Source: Casuarius casuarius
Taxonomy: Eukaryota; Chordata; Aves; Casuariiformes; Casuariidae
DNA: 64,000 nt
Assembly: GCA_003342895.1 (NCBI GenBank)
Contig: PTFA01000415.1
Coordinates: forward strand, 434,001 to 498,000
Reading direction: 5' to 3'
Positions 26,201 to 38,599 of this stretch are shown in pieces. The notes beneath the pieces were generated by a model. It did no database searches. It saw nothing but the letters and a program-made list of their open reading frames with translations, and was not told where the DNA came from. Both the position numbers and the translations under genes were made by a program. The first letter of the stretch is position 1; the number at the start of each line of letters is the position of its first letter.

Positions 26201-29200
26201 AAAGGAAAGGAATTTCTAAATCCTCAGTTCACCTTAGCATGAAGTCAAATGTCAGCAGGTTCCTAGCTCACCCTACATTGCCAGTTATCTCTGCCTTGGA
26301 GGAAGAGGTTCACCTCATAATGTTGATAATGGCAACCATATAACAGATCATTTCCATCTGGAATTGTTAAGAGCAAAATTTAAGGCCTGTCACAAAAGTC
26401 TCTGATTAGCCTCTGCTGCATGTCAGAAGGCTGCCTATTACAGGCACACCCAAGTCCTCCCGCTCCTGACCCCTTGGAAATACTCCCTCTGTACTCTGAA
26501 ACAGTCCTAGTAGCCAATCCTGTTCTCCCCACCACGTGCAATACTCTGCCAAGGTCATGGTACAATCCCATTGCTAAGAACCACACTGAAGGACAAATTC
26601 AGCTGGTCACATGCAAATCACATCACTTGAGTTTTTGTAACCAGTAACTGCCACAATTCATTGTATTTAATGAGTTTATAATGTCAGCACAGATTTAATT
26701 TACTTTGTTATTTTTTCCTGGGCTCTGGACTTTGATCTATAAACTGCCAAATAAGAGGAAAAATGGGAAGCAGAAACTAATCAAATCTCTAAATTAATTC
26801 AATGCATTTTGAATGTGGTTTGTATCATTTAAACTGGTTTTTTTTTAGCTAAATTGTAACTTTCATGCAATCTACTGTCAATCTTGGTACAAAAATAAAT
26901 GATCATTTGGGTCACCATCTGAATTCAATTTGTAAAATTTGGATTCTTCAATGGCAATAAGATACTGGATATCTGGCACTGCTCTTGGGAGATTAGCATT
27001 CTTCTTATGGTACTCTTAGATGAGTGAAAAAGCTACTTACAGAGCTTGATAGTCTTTATAAAAAATAGTTAATTAATCAAGATCTGCACATTACAGAATA
27101 TTTTGTTCCACTCTGTTGTGTTTGTGTTGTCTCTTTTGAATGAGTACCAAGAGAACAAAAATGGTCATTAAAAACTGGACATCTACAGAAATGCCTTTTC
27201 AGAAGTTGTTTGTTTGACTGATTAAACCATTTGGAAAAGGTAATCAAATGCTACATTGTTGTATGATGTAGTGAAAACATAGCTTGCTTACTTTTCATAA
27301 GGGTACATCAGCTAAATACAGAGTTTAGCGTTTAGTCCATCTCTGTTTTAACTGTGTGTGCTTGATAGTGAGACTTACCGGGCAACAGTGATAACTGACC
27401 TGTGCCCTTAGCATCTTTTGAATTTGGTGCAAAGATGGGAAACTAAATCTTCCCTTGCAGAGTCAGCAAATATTAGGGAGTATTAACAGGGGCTGTCGAA
27501 TAAGGAACAAATATAACCACAGTCTTCCATTTGCAACTCTGCTTGTTTTTCCCATTTCTATTTGTTTGGGATTTGGTAACACTGTGTTTTTATTCTGTGC
27601 TGCTGTTTTCTTTAGTCACAGGGGGGAAAGAAAATAAAGTGAGAAAACATAAAACCCCCTAGAACATTTTAGGCTGCTGCAAATGATAAAGAAGTGAGGT
27701 GCTTTTATAGTGTTTACTCCTTATTAAATATTTTAACAATGGCTACACTTTGAAGAAGTTCTGTAACTTAAAACTACTTGAAGGAAGTCAACTGCTATTA
27801 ATTTTAACTTCATATATAGCTAACAGGCAAACTCTTTTCTTTGTAGAACATTGAAGTGGCTTGACTCAGAGTACAGTATCTAGGAGCAGAGGTAGGACTT
27901 GCCTGGCAGAGCTAACCCATAGCTAGGACTGTTACTCAGATCTTGTAATTGCCTCTGCCAGGAATATGATCCTCGTGCTAGCTGTTAGATATGCACAATT
28001 ACTAACATCTAGAGCTAGCATGAAACTTGTACAGGCCCAGGCAGAGGTGTAGGCAAAGTTTTCTTCTTTTTGCCAACTCCGTAGATAACTTGTCCCTGCA
28101 CTGGTTTTAGGCTAATGCCTTCCTCCCCCATCTACCATGGCTTGCCACTTAAGTCAAGCACAATGATGTCAGATTTAGCAATCTGCTTTCTACCACAAAA
28201 CTACAGCAGTTCCTGACAGACATCTCTATAAGGGGAGGCAGGATTTGTCCTTCAAGAGATACTTCTGCGTAAATAATAATATCACTGTTTTTATCTCTGT
28301 GAGTATAAATGCTGTTTTTGTCTCTTAATGAGTGTTTCTGTTTTACTGCTACTTCCCACCAGGAAGTTGTCTGCGAACATAATTAGCAGATGATTGCACG
28401 GGGGAGGCTGAAATCTCTAACAACTGTTTTAATGCATTCTGTACCAAATCTTCTGTGCTGCAGAACATGTACAGTAGTTGAATGGCATTCTCTCCAACGA
28501 CACTGAGTTTGTGGGGCCGTGGTGCACAGGCTTCTAGGAAGGGCTTGGTTGCTCATTTACTTGAAAAAAAAACCATGAGGAATTCATCTTTGAAACATTT
28601 AGTGGTTCAAGTACAAGTTCTTGAGTGTACTGTACATATCATGTAATTCAGTAAAAAATATCACCTTTACCGGTGAATAAAGTTTAGAAACCGAATGTAT
28701 AGCACTGAAATGGTTCATAAAATTATTATATAATAGAAGTATTTTGAAGCCTCAGACATTTCTGATGCTCCATGTGATAGTATATCTATTTCCTTGTTGT
28801 TACAGGATAAAAGGGAGACAATATGAATCAATGTTACCATATAGAAGAGTCATTCTGAGAATAATGCACAGTTTAACACAGAAATAAGTTTATTGTTATA
28901 AAAAAATAATCATAATCATTGGCTGTGATAGAATAATAATCATAAAATTAAGAGAAACCATTTGGGACAGAATTGCTTCGGTTCCCCATGGAGTATTATA
29001 GTGTCTGCCAGATGTAAAGTAGTATGTATCAGGTTCTAGATGGAAAAATAAGAGCTCCATAGTAGTAAGTGCATAATTAAACAAAGATTGAAGTACCAAG
29101 TATGTTTAAAAACCATGCACCACGCTGTCCCAGAGGAAGACTACTTGAGCTGTAAGGAGTTTTGAAACTTAGTCATTTTAAACCTTTTCTGCACTAAAAA

Positions 29201-32200
29201 ACTTTTGCTGGAGTATACTGTCAAAGTCTTCCTATAATACAGATAAAACAGCACTGAAGTGTTCCTCTTCTGTTTTCATGCCCTTCCCCCAATTCAAGTG
29301 TTTACTATCTTAAGCGCAATATAGATAGAATTTATTTTTGCTTCCATTGCTTTTGTGAGAATGATGCTAAAACAAAAATTAGTATGAGGCTGACAGAGGG
29401 GCCTACTACAAGGCATTACTTCCCTTCTTCCCTTCCACACAAGTAAATGGATTCTCCCTCTTTTATTTATAATAGGAACCCAATCCTAAGACAAACTTAG
29501 GAGGAAGATGAGTTCTGGGATATATTAACAGTTTACTTGCATGGAACTGTGCTTCTCGGCCTTCCACAAAAGTCTAAACTCTGATCACTTTCTGTGGCTA
29601 ATGCAGTGGTTTCACAAAAAAATATTTTTCTTTAATCCTTTTTTAAATTTAGGTGCCTCTATACAGTAAGAGAGGGCTTGGGCCTGTACATCCAGCAGCT
29701 TTTTCAGGTTTTAGGGCAATTCAAACTTTCCAGCTATTACTGCACAGAGTCTTCACTGCAGATGATGTGCAAATACTTACTAAGTATCCTAGTGAATTAG
29801 GCTATTTTGATCTTGAGCGATTTCAATCAAAATCAAGCTTTGAAAATAGAATTTAGGCTTCTAAAACACTTTATTAATATTGAATATTTACTTACAAGGA
29901 CAAATCAAGATAAATTTGACAGTATTTGCTTAAGTCTTTTTATTTTGTAGCCTCTGTTAAATGGAAAAACTCATAAAAGTTAACATATTTTCTAAAATGA
30001 GGAGGCCAAATTGACTGAAGTATTTCTCCAAGGAAAGAGGAGGATTATTTCGAGGAAACCATAATAGAATTTTCTTTTGAGGAAACTGTAATACAATTTT
30101 TGTGCAAGTTGAATCTAGACTCAGATATTTTAAATCACTTGATTCAGAAATGTGTGGGCTTTTCATCCCCTTTTAGTTTAACAATCACAGGTGATTTCCA
30201 ATTGGAAAGGCAAAGGGAGGGCTTTGCTCAGTAATTCACACTGTGACAAATGACTGTTAAAGTGCCTTCTGAGATTTACAGTAGGGACTTACTCATTGAA
30301 AGCCACCAGTCAACATGACAGCCAGCAGTATAATTGTCCAAGTGATGTGCGGAGGTGTTCTATATTATCTGAATCTCCTTCCTTTCCAAATAGGTGGTAA
30401 TGTTCATTTAAGTAGTAAGCACATCAGAAAGGAAACCTAATTTTAATTTAATACTTTAAGTAGCCAATGTAAGTACAGTTCTCACACAAAGGTAATATTT
30501 ACCTCTACAGTTTCATCATGAAAGTATGTACTGCAGCAAAATGACTCAAATCTTTCATCTCAATACAGGAACAATATTTGAAATGTATTCCCAGCACTAG
30601 CTAATATATCTTGCTTCATATGTACAAAAAAAAAGAGAACTGGGAAATGTAAATTTTTGTTGATTGTAAAACTGTAAACAATTATTGGAACAGCAAACGG
30701 AAAAGCTATGAAATCTGAGGTTTTGATTCATCTGAGATTTTGAAAAATATTGGGTTTTTGTGTTCACTTTTTGTTACTTTCACTCCATTTTTTTATTATG
30801 ATTTTGAAGCGGCACAGTAATAATGATTTTTCTAGAACACATTAGGTCTGTATACAACCTAATGCTAAAATTTAACAGGCAATAGAATGAAATAGTAGTA
30901 CAAAATACATATGAATGATTGTACAATGACTTGTTCATATAACAGGCAAGGTATTGTTTCATCAATTTGACGCAATAAGGTGTACTTCATGGTCTCTTAA
31001 TTTTGTTAGAAATATCCACTGCAGATAAAATTTTCCCTGGTGTGCAAGGTCCAAAGAAAGCCATAACCTACTGCTTAATCTTACATAAACCCAAAGGGAC
31101 TTAAAGTGTAAAAGGTATACAGTGTTTTTACGAGGTCGTAAGAGCGAATCTCATTCTGCAAGTTTTAAAAAAAATCCACATATTTCTTTCTCTTTCTCTA
31201 AAATGTTGTGGGAAAAGAATTATTCCAATAAATTAAAGCTCTTTAACAGCAGGCCCCCCTTTTCCATCCTTTTAAGGGCTCGAAGATGAAAAACACTTAT
31301 TGCCTATGTTTAAGGGCTACATTGTATATTTGAGGAAGACATCAAGCATAAGCAAGTCCCTGCAATACAGTCCACCATATATGCATAATCTGAATGCTGA
31401 CTGTGAAGTAAATATGGGAGACTAGGACAGGAACTAGCAGCATGGATGGGAAAATGATCAGCACAATGTTAAAGTGTGGAGGTTATTTCTGTAATAAATA
31501 GACTTTGACCCACTCTGGCTACATCTGTACCAGTAAGTTGAATGTGCCTAGAGACTGATATTAAGTGGCACAAAAAAGCCTACATATATACCAGTAAACT
31601 GTCTCAGCCTCTCAAACAGGGTGGCTATCTGCAACCTGCCTGTGGGGAGTCTTTCCTGGGTCGCTCAAACTGCCCAGTCATCCTTGGGAACTGTTCAAGA
31701 GTTTTGGCTAGCTGAAGCTGGCCAAAGTATACCAAGGAAAATTTGACGAGCTTACTAGTATAAGCAGCCACGTTTCAATGGTGGGAAACATTCCTGGCTC
31801 ACTTTGTTCTACTGCTAAAACAGATGCAGCCTCTGTATCTTTATAAGCTTCTGAAGAATAGACTTGGAGATAAATGTGTGCATAAAGGGTTTAAGAAATA
31901 CAAGTTCTGCTCTGCAAGATACTGAATTTATATGACTGACCTTGCCAAAAAAAGCACTGATATCTGTAGCCTATAAATGTTTTTTTATTTTTAACTTAGA
32001 ATTCTTTCTTTACACCTCTAACATCCTCTGGCTTGGCTTTTTTAAAGTATAGGGTGACAAAAGAAAACACTTATTGTGAGTAACTTCTTCATTGTATCTA
32101 CCCAAAGCTTACATGAGAATTTAAAATAAATATGCTCTTTTCCCCCTTCCTCTGAAGCTTTTAAACGTCATGTTTTTCAAACATGTCTTGACTTAGTAGG

Positions 32201-32911
32201 ACATTTTTTGTGTTGCTCTTCAACATAGCTAATAAGATTAAGAATTGATGATTAGTAGGCTTACAAAACCCGAAATGTTTTATTACATAATTTACTGTTA
32301 TGATCATGCTTGAATAAAACCTCACTGAATTAACAGGTGTTTGTTGAAAGGGGTGGGGTGGGGGCCTGAGTTCTCCCTTTCTTTCTGTCCCCTCCCCAGG
32401 CAGACAAACTGAAAAACAAATTCCATCATGATGGTAAAGAACAAGTATTTCAGAATTTTCAGCAAATCAAAACAGTTTGTTTCAGTTACTTTATTTCAGA
32501 TTCTTTCAATAATGAAAGTAAAATGTGAGATTCACAAAGGGATTTTGGTGAGTTATAAAATTAGTGAAAAAGTCAGAGGTTTGCTCTTCTCTTTCCTTCT
32601 AGCCCAGTGCTTGGAATATTCATGTGGCCACAAAAAACCTGGTACACTCCCCTTCCTGCTGCAGAAGTCACCCATATGACACAAATGCTCTAGCTACTGG
32701 GTTGATCTTTCTCATGCTCCCCTGTTGCTTTCCCTATGAATCAGGGCAATATTTAAATATTTTACATAGTGACAGGAACACAGTTGTCTCACCTTACAAA
32801 AGGAAGAGCTACCCACAAGGATCTCTCTGAGTAAATATTTAATTATTCCATATAAAATGTGAATAACCTAACGATAAGTTTATGTGAAAAGATTGCCTCA
32901 GAATAGCCCAG

Positions 32912-32960
32912 AAATCTAACTTTATCAAGTTAACCTTATCTAACTTTACAAAGTTAGAGG
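32912..32960. repeat. Diverged 24-bp tandem duplication with a palindrome
   Basis: ATCTAACTTTA occurs twice, 24 bases apart (about 32914 and 32938). The second copy forms a perfect palindrome CTAACTTT-AC-AAAGTTAG (32940-32957). It is a local duplication inside the KCNT2 intron. Confidence 0.6.
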
Positions 32961-35900
32961 GAGTTCTCTTGCAAATTTCAGCTATAAATCAGAAAAAGTA
33001 AGTTTGGTATTCCTATGTGCTATAAGCATGAAGCTTCATCTCCACAATTTTCAAAGGAGACCATGTCCTTTGAAAATCTATCCTTCAAAAAGCCAAAACT
33101 AGTTTTAATATTTGATTTTCTTCAGGAAAAACAAGTCAGCAAATTCAAGAATGTCAATGAATTATGTGAAATAATTTACTTATTGGAAAAAAATTGTTTG
33201 CCAAAGATTCACCGTGTTCTTGTGCACACAGCAACTTCTTTTATTAAAAATAATATACAATCCAATTTGCTGGTTTGCAGAATATGACAGCCAGCCCAGA
33301 ACCCATCTGTTACTGAAGCTAACTACAAGCTTGGTTAGGAAACTAGCCTATGTAAGTTGAGTTATTTTACTGAGAAAGAAATGCAAAACCAGTGAAATCG
33401 ATGTTACTTTAATGAAGCAGCAACGGTAAGAAACAGACCAAGAACCAGGCACTGAAAAAAGTAAAGAAGCCTGAGTGAAGCTCCACTGTAAGAAAAGTCT
33501 TTGTGAGAAAATGAAGATCAGTGATCTGCCTGCGAACAAGTATGGATCTAGGAACAAAGTTTGCTGAATCAGAATTCTACTGTATTCAGGTAAGCAGAAC
33601 TCCGCACATGCATTTTATAAATGAAAAGGATTATTTAAAAGAAATAGCCGATCAAATTCTCCTCCTAAAGAACATAACTGGTAAGATCTCAAAATTGAAG
33701 ATAACTATGTCAGAAATATATCTTTACTATAAGCAAAAAAGAGGAGGTAGAGGTCTATATAGTTTCAATCATATTTATTATTAAGTACTACCATAAGACT
33801 TTCTGGCAAACTATGCCATTGAAACTGAGATTTGGTGGCACAGGATCTTGGATGGTGTGGGTGATCAGAGGAATGATCACATCTCTTCTCCACTTTGAAG
33901 ATTCAACAGGCACCCAAAAGAATAGAGAGAGGGTACATATACCTCACTTTGATACAGTTTATATAGAGCCGATCTTGGGAGACTTTACTCCAAGAGGAAC
34001 TGCATAGATTTATGGAAAGAGTTGTGTTACGTAGGCTTTTGCAAATACTGATATCCTCTCTGTAATGTGAAAGAAGATGAAACAGTGTTTTAGTTTAGAG
34101 ATTTCAAATTATGCAGCACTTTGCCAACATGTCAATATCCGGTCTGTTCCTAGTTCTAGGTTTACAACCCTTGGTTTGGAATCACTCAGATTTTTTGGTA
34201 ACTTTCAACTTTGCGGTGAAGTTTCCCATTATGGTGGGACAACAGAATGACTTTTCCATCAGAGCATTTTTTTTAAATAGCAAATTGATAGTCAGAAAGA
34301 GCCAGGAGGGTTATTTATGGGAGGTTTTTCAAGAGCTGGTTATGTGAGGTACATTAAGTAACTTAAAAATATATCTAATTTAGGGTGCCTGTGTTCTTAA
34401 ATGTAGGAAGATTTGTCAGTCTTCCTGAACGCACAAGAATCAAGAGCCAACTATCTTGATACAGTTGATTTGGGCCCTCCTGTCCAATGATGTGCATGGT
34501 CCACCCTCGCTGATAAGCCCTGTGAAAACCCTTCTGCTCTTTAGCAGGAAAGCTTCTTCCAGACCCAGCTATTTTGGTTAAAGTAGGCAGGCTTTCTAAG
34601 TAAGTTTTGCATTGCAGCAGCTCCTGTGCACTGCTCTGCATATGGTACTGAGAGAAAAGGGAGAGAGGTTTTATATACTCCTCAGCTGCTTGTGTTTTCA
34701 GCCAGCAAGGAGCCAACATCTTGCCAGAAAGGGCAGAGTGGAGGGAGAAAAGAGTTGTATCAGTCAGGAAACAGAAACCTCAAGGATGAACAGACGAGGA
34801 AGATCAAAAAGAGAATGAGGACAAAGAGTTCAGGTGGTAACAGACCTGAAGCTCACAGACCATAAACGTTTCCATTTATACCCTTGGTATAAATTGGACT
34901 GCAGGGAATTGAAAGCAACTTGAAGTTGCAGTGAACTTTAAATATGCACAAAATTAGTTTCAGCATCTAAGTCAAGGGCCAGTAACCCCTCAAATGCGTT
35001 ATCGTGATCACCTGCCACTGCGTGACCACACTATAAGGCTACTTCAACTGTGTTTTAGTGCTCAGGTATTTCATTCATTGTTAATGTCCATTCACTTGAA
35101 TGGGGTACAAGCAATACTTTTGGCGGTATTTGTATTACACACTAATTAGGACACAAGAAATATGCTTCATCAAAAACAAGCTCATACTGCTTATGTAAGG
35201 TTGCAAAAAAGAAAAAAAAATCTATTAAAAATACCATATACTTGTATAATATCACTCCTGTGACTAATCAGTACTACTAGTAAGCAGTTTATCTTTGAGT
35301 GCCCACAGGCCTGTAGTCTTTCTCATTAAATATTTCCTAAAATGATGTCTAATATTCTAAATATTGCCTTTGACAATATTTCTATGCAGAATGTATATGC
35401 TTTTGACATAACGGATAATAGGAAGATACCAGGGATGTAGGACTGGATTAATGTTTTGGTATTCAAAGTGGTACCTTCCAATACAGAAAAACAAGAATCC
35501 AGGCAAGATTCCATTGTAAGGTGGGCAAACAAAAAGCAATACCCTTTTTTTTTTTTTTAAGAATGGACTTTGTTCAGTTAATGGAAAGCTAGTAACAAAA
35601 GAGACTGCTATGGCAACTTGCAGAGCTGGAGAAGAGTGCTGTTATCACAGCCTCATGCAGAGCACAGCCCTGATTATGTCGTGGGGAAAAAACTGCACGG
35701 CACTCCCAGCCACACCGCAGCTGTGACCAGCACCAGCAGAGGACAATACCTGAAGATCTGAAAAGTCATTTCTGCCAGCCATTTCCAGTCCTGAGTTCAT
35801 ATCTTATATATCAGTTGAAATAATTTAGTGGCCAGAGGTCAGTCTTGTAATATATGCATGCTTTTATTCAATATTAATGAAATAATGAAAAGTTTATTCA

Positions 35901-36789
35901 TTTTTCACTAGTCCTTAGCTATAATTTTCCAGTAATAATCATGCCCTGTAATATCGTTATGCTATAATTCTGCTGTCAGTATTTTCCAAGGATTGTTTAC
36001 ACGTATTTTATTAAGTGCACAGGGTCTTGAAACAGAAATTTCTATAGCTGAACTGATGCTATGGTTTGCACAAGTTCTTACACAGTATTTCCTATTTGAG
36101 ACCATAGAAGCTAATTTTATGTTTAAGAAAGTCAAAGAACTCAAATCAGGGAAGTGCTTGACAGAAGTCTGAACTACAGTTGGCAAAAGTGCCAAGACAC
36201 ACAGCAGTCCAAAGAGCTGTACAAAGAATTTTTTGTTTATTTTAGTTAGGGTTTTTATGGCCAACAGTTGATAAAACAAGAAAGCTTGGTTTTTTTTCCT
36301 ATTCCAGTAAAAAATAAAACGTAGGTGTAAAATGCTGAGATCAACTCATTCTAAAATCACAAAGAATACTGTGATCAGAAATTAGGAATACGGAAAATAC
36401 TTCTTATGATTTCAAAATATTTTTAAATATAAAAACCATGCTTTGACAAACATATTCTTTAATTCTCCACTATGTTTAACTAATACGACTTACTTATAAT
36501 GCTGTAATTTCTAACCAACAGCATTTATTTTTTGTTATTTGAAGATGTCAGAATAAACATAATTTGCTTCAATGCATATCATATTCTCTTACACTAAAGT
36601 AATAATTAGTTGCGTATCTGTATGATCTTGTGATTACCAATGAGACTCTTTCTTTAGCAAAGTAGCTAAAAATCTATAAAATGTAGACCAGCATTAAAAT
36701 CAAAGTTTCTGCTTACCAAGTTAAAACATGATTAATTCTGACAATATAAATTGAATTAAAATCAATCCAACATGCTACTATGTATCAGC

Positions 36790-37199
36790 AGACAATTTTA
36801 TTTTTCTCTGTCATTTAACCAAAATGAGCTGTTACTACAAAGTGGATCTCGCACATACTTTTGCAAGACGGGATCATGCAATAGCTTATTGGTACAGCAG
36901 GTTGCATGGCCAAATCGAGCGGCATGATGCTACTGGTGTTCTTGAGAACTGCCCGTTTAGCATTTTTAAATTAAGCACACATGCCTGCGACTTAAAATTT
37001 AAGTATTTTTTTCTTCCTTTAAAGGCATTGTTTGACTCGTTTGGGACAAACTTAAATCCCCTTTTTTTGAAAGAAATCGTTTCGGGATTAAAGGTGCTGG
37101 CAATCCTTTAAATAATTTATAAAGGAGTACTGAACGGTAGTTATATCCTAGCACGAGAAGAAAGTGCACATAAAGAAGCACGCATAGTAGACAATAAAA
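36790..37199. other. CpG-island shore downstream of KCNT2 exon 1, no gene
   Basis: Between AT-rich intron and the CpG island lies complex sequence with scattered CpG (for example near 36850, 36870, 36917 and 36922), consistent with an island shore and perhaps regulatory DNA at the start of KCNT2 intron 1. An open frame of 95 codons on the plus strand (36824-37111) has no recognisable domain and is treated as chance. Confidence 0.45.
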
Positions 37200-37478
37200 A
37201 CGCACACGACCGCGGCAGCTAGCCTTCCTACGAGCACCCGAGCCGTATTTTGGCCGGGGCTTCCCCTGCCCCAGTTCAAGTTACCACCTGGAAACGGCTC
37301 CGCACTTCCGACCTTCCTCCCACCGCAGGGAAGAGGGAGGTCCTGCCCTCCCCGCCCGGTCCGGGCGGGGGCCGCGGCCCCCGCTTCCTCGGGAAAGTTT
37401 TCGGCGGGGCTGCCCCCCCCCGGGGCGGTGCGTGCCTTCACACCGCGCTCATCCGCCGCACCGGGGCCGCGGGCGCGC

Positions 37479-37498
37479 CCGCCGCCGCCGCCGCCGCT
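37479..37498. repeat. (CCG)6 trinucleotide repeat
   Basis: Six CCG units on the plus strand (CGG on the KCNT2 sense strand), located in KCNT2 intron 1 about 110 bases after the exon 1 donor. It is short and interrupted on both sides. Confidence 0.85.
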
Positions 37499-37606
37499 GG
37501 GCCCCGCCGCGCCGCACCGTCAGGCGGGCGCAGGGCAGGCGGCGCCGCCCGCCGCGGCCCCCGCTGCCTTTGGGGCGCCGCTGCGCGCCCGCGGCCCCCG
37601 CGCTCA

Positions 37607-37786
<180 letters not shown>

Positions 37787-38047
37787 TTAAGAAGCCCAGG
37801 CACACCGAGGGGGAGGAGGGGCTCGGAACAGGTCGCCCCCCGGCGAGTGCGGGGGTCGCGCGCACACAAAGGCGGCGGGAGGGCGGTCCCCGGCGCCTGA
37901 GAGGAGGGACGGGACCCCCGCCCCTCCCCCGGGCTCCAGGGTGCCAACAGCGATTAACGGACCGCGGCTTGAAAGTTCCGCCGCGCGCCGCGGCGGCTCC
38001 GCGCGGCCCGCCCTCAGGGGCGGCAGGTGCAGGCGGGCGGCGGCGGC

Positions 38048-38048
38048 N
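38048..38048. other. Ambiguous base (N)
   Basis: The only undetermined base in the window, in the run GCGGCGGC-N-CGCGAGCG inside the CpG island. It reflects sequencing difficulty in extreme GC. It is not in a coding exon. Confidence 1.
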
Positions 38049-38053
38049 CGCGA

Positions 38054-38065
38054 GCGCGCGCGCGC
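38054..38065. repeat. (GC)6 alternating tract
   Basis: Twelve bases of alternating G and C in the region upstream of KCNT2 exon 1, a sequence type able to adopt Z-DNA. It sits directly beside the ambiguous base, so its exact length is uncertain. Confidence 0.75.
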
Positions 38066-38105
38066 ACCGCCCGCCGCGGCTGACAACAAAGAGCCGTCCA
38101 CCGCC

Positions 38106-38209
38106 ATGCAAATGTTGTGCGGAGCCGCCGCTGGCGGGGCAGCCAATGGGGGGAGCCGCCTGTTAGCATGCTCCAGTGACGACGCGGGAACCTCTGCCCG
38201 CCGGCCAAT
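38106..38209 (-). promoter_or_regulatory. KCNT2: KCNT2 promoter elements: octamer and two CCAAT boxes
   Basis: Visible are an octamer ATGCAAAT (38106-38113) and CCAAT boxes within AGCCAATGGG (38143-38147) and GGCCAATGGG (38205-38209), 62 bases apart with similar flanks. They lie 400-510 bases upstream of the KCNT2 start codon. The CCAAT boxes fit NF-Y binding and the octamer POU factors, by known motif preference. Orientation is not decisive because NF-Y works either way. That they serve KCNT2 is inferred from position. Confidence 0.55.
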
Positions 38210-38599
38210 GGGAGCGCCGGCATTAGCGTGGACGGCGGGGGGCTTCTCCCCTCCCGCGGGGCCGGTGCCGGGTCCTGGGGAAGCGCTGCCTGGCGCGGGG
38301 GCAGCCTGGGCCGGGCAGCCGCCGCCGCGGGGAGAGCCCGGCTTCTGCCGTGACCCGCCCGCCGCGGCGCCGCGTTGCCCGGGGCGGCGGGGTGTCAGGG
38401 GGAGGTTCAGCCAGGCTGCTGTGCCGGGCGGGGGGGCCCGGCGGATGCCACAGAAACGGCCGTTGGGGGCGAAGAGCGGCCTCGCGCCCCGCCCTGCCCT
38501 CAGGTGGGGCTCGGCCGCGGGCCTCCCCCCGCAGGGGGTAGCTGCGTCTTGTGCCACCTGCGGCTTACTTGAAAAATACCTTTCCGTAGGCCCCGAAAT

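Noticed and set aside
34375..34719. 114-codon minus-strand frame in the sense direction of KCNT2
   Set aside because: Does not match any part of KCNT2 and overlaps plus-strand frames of similar size; no exon-like conservation can be argued.
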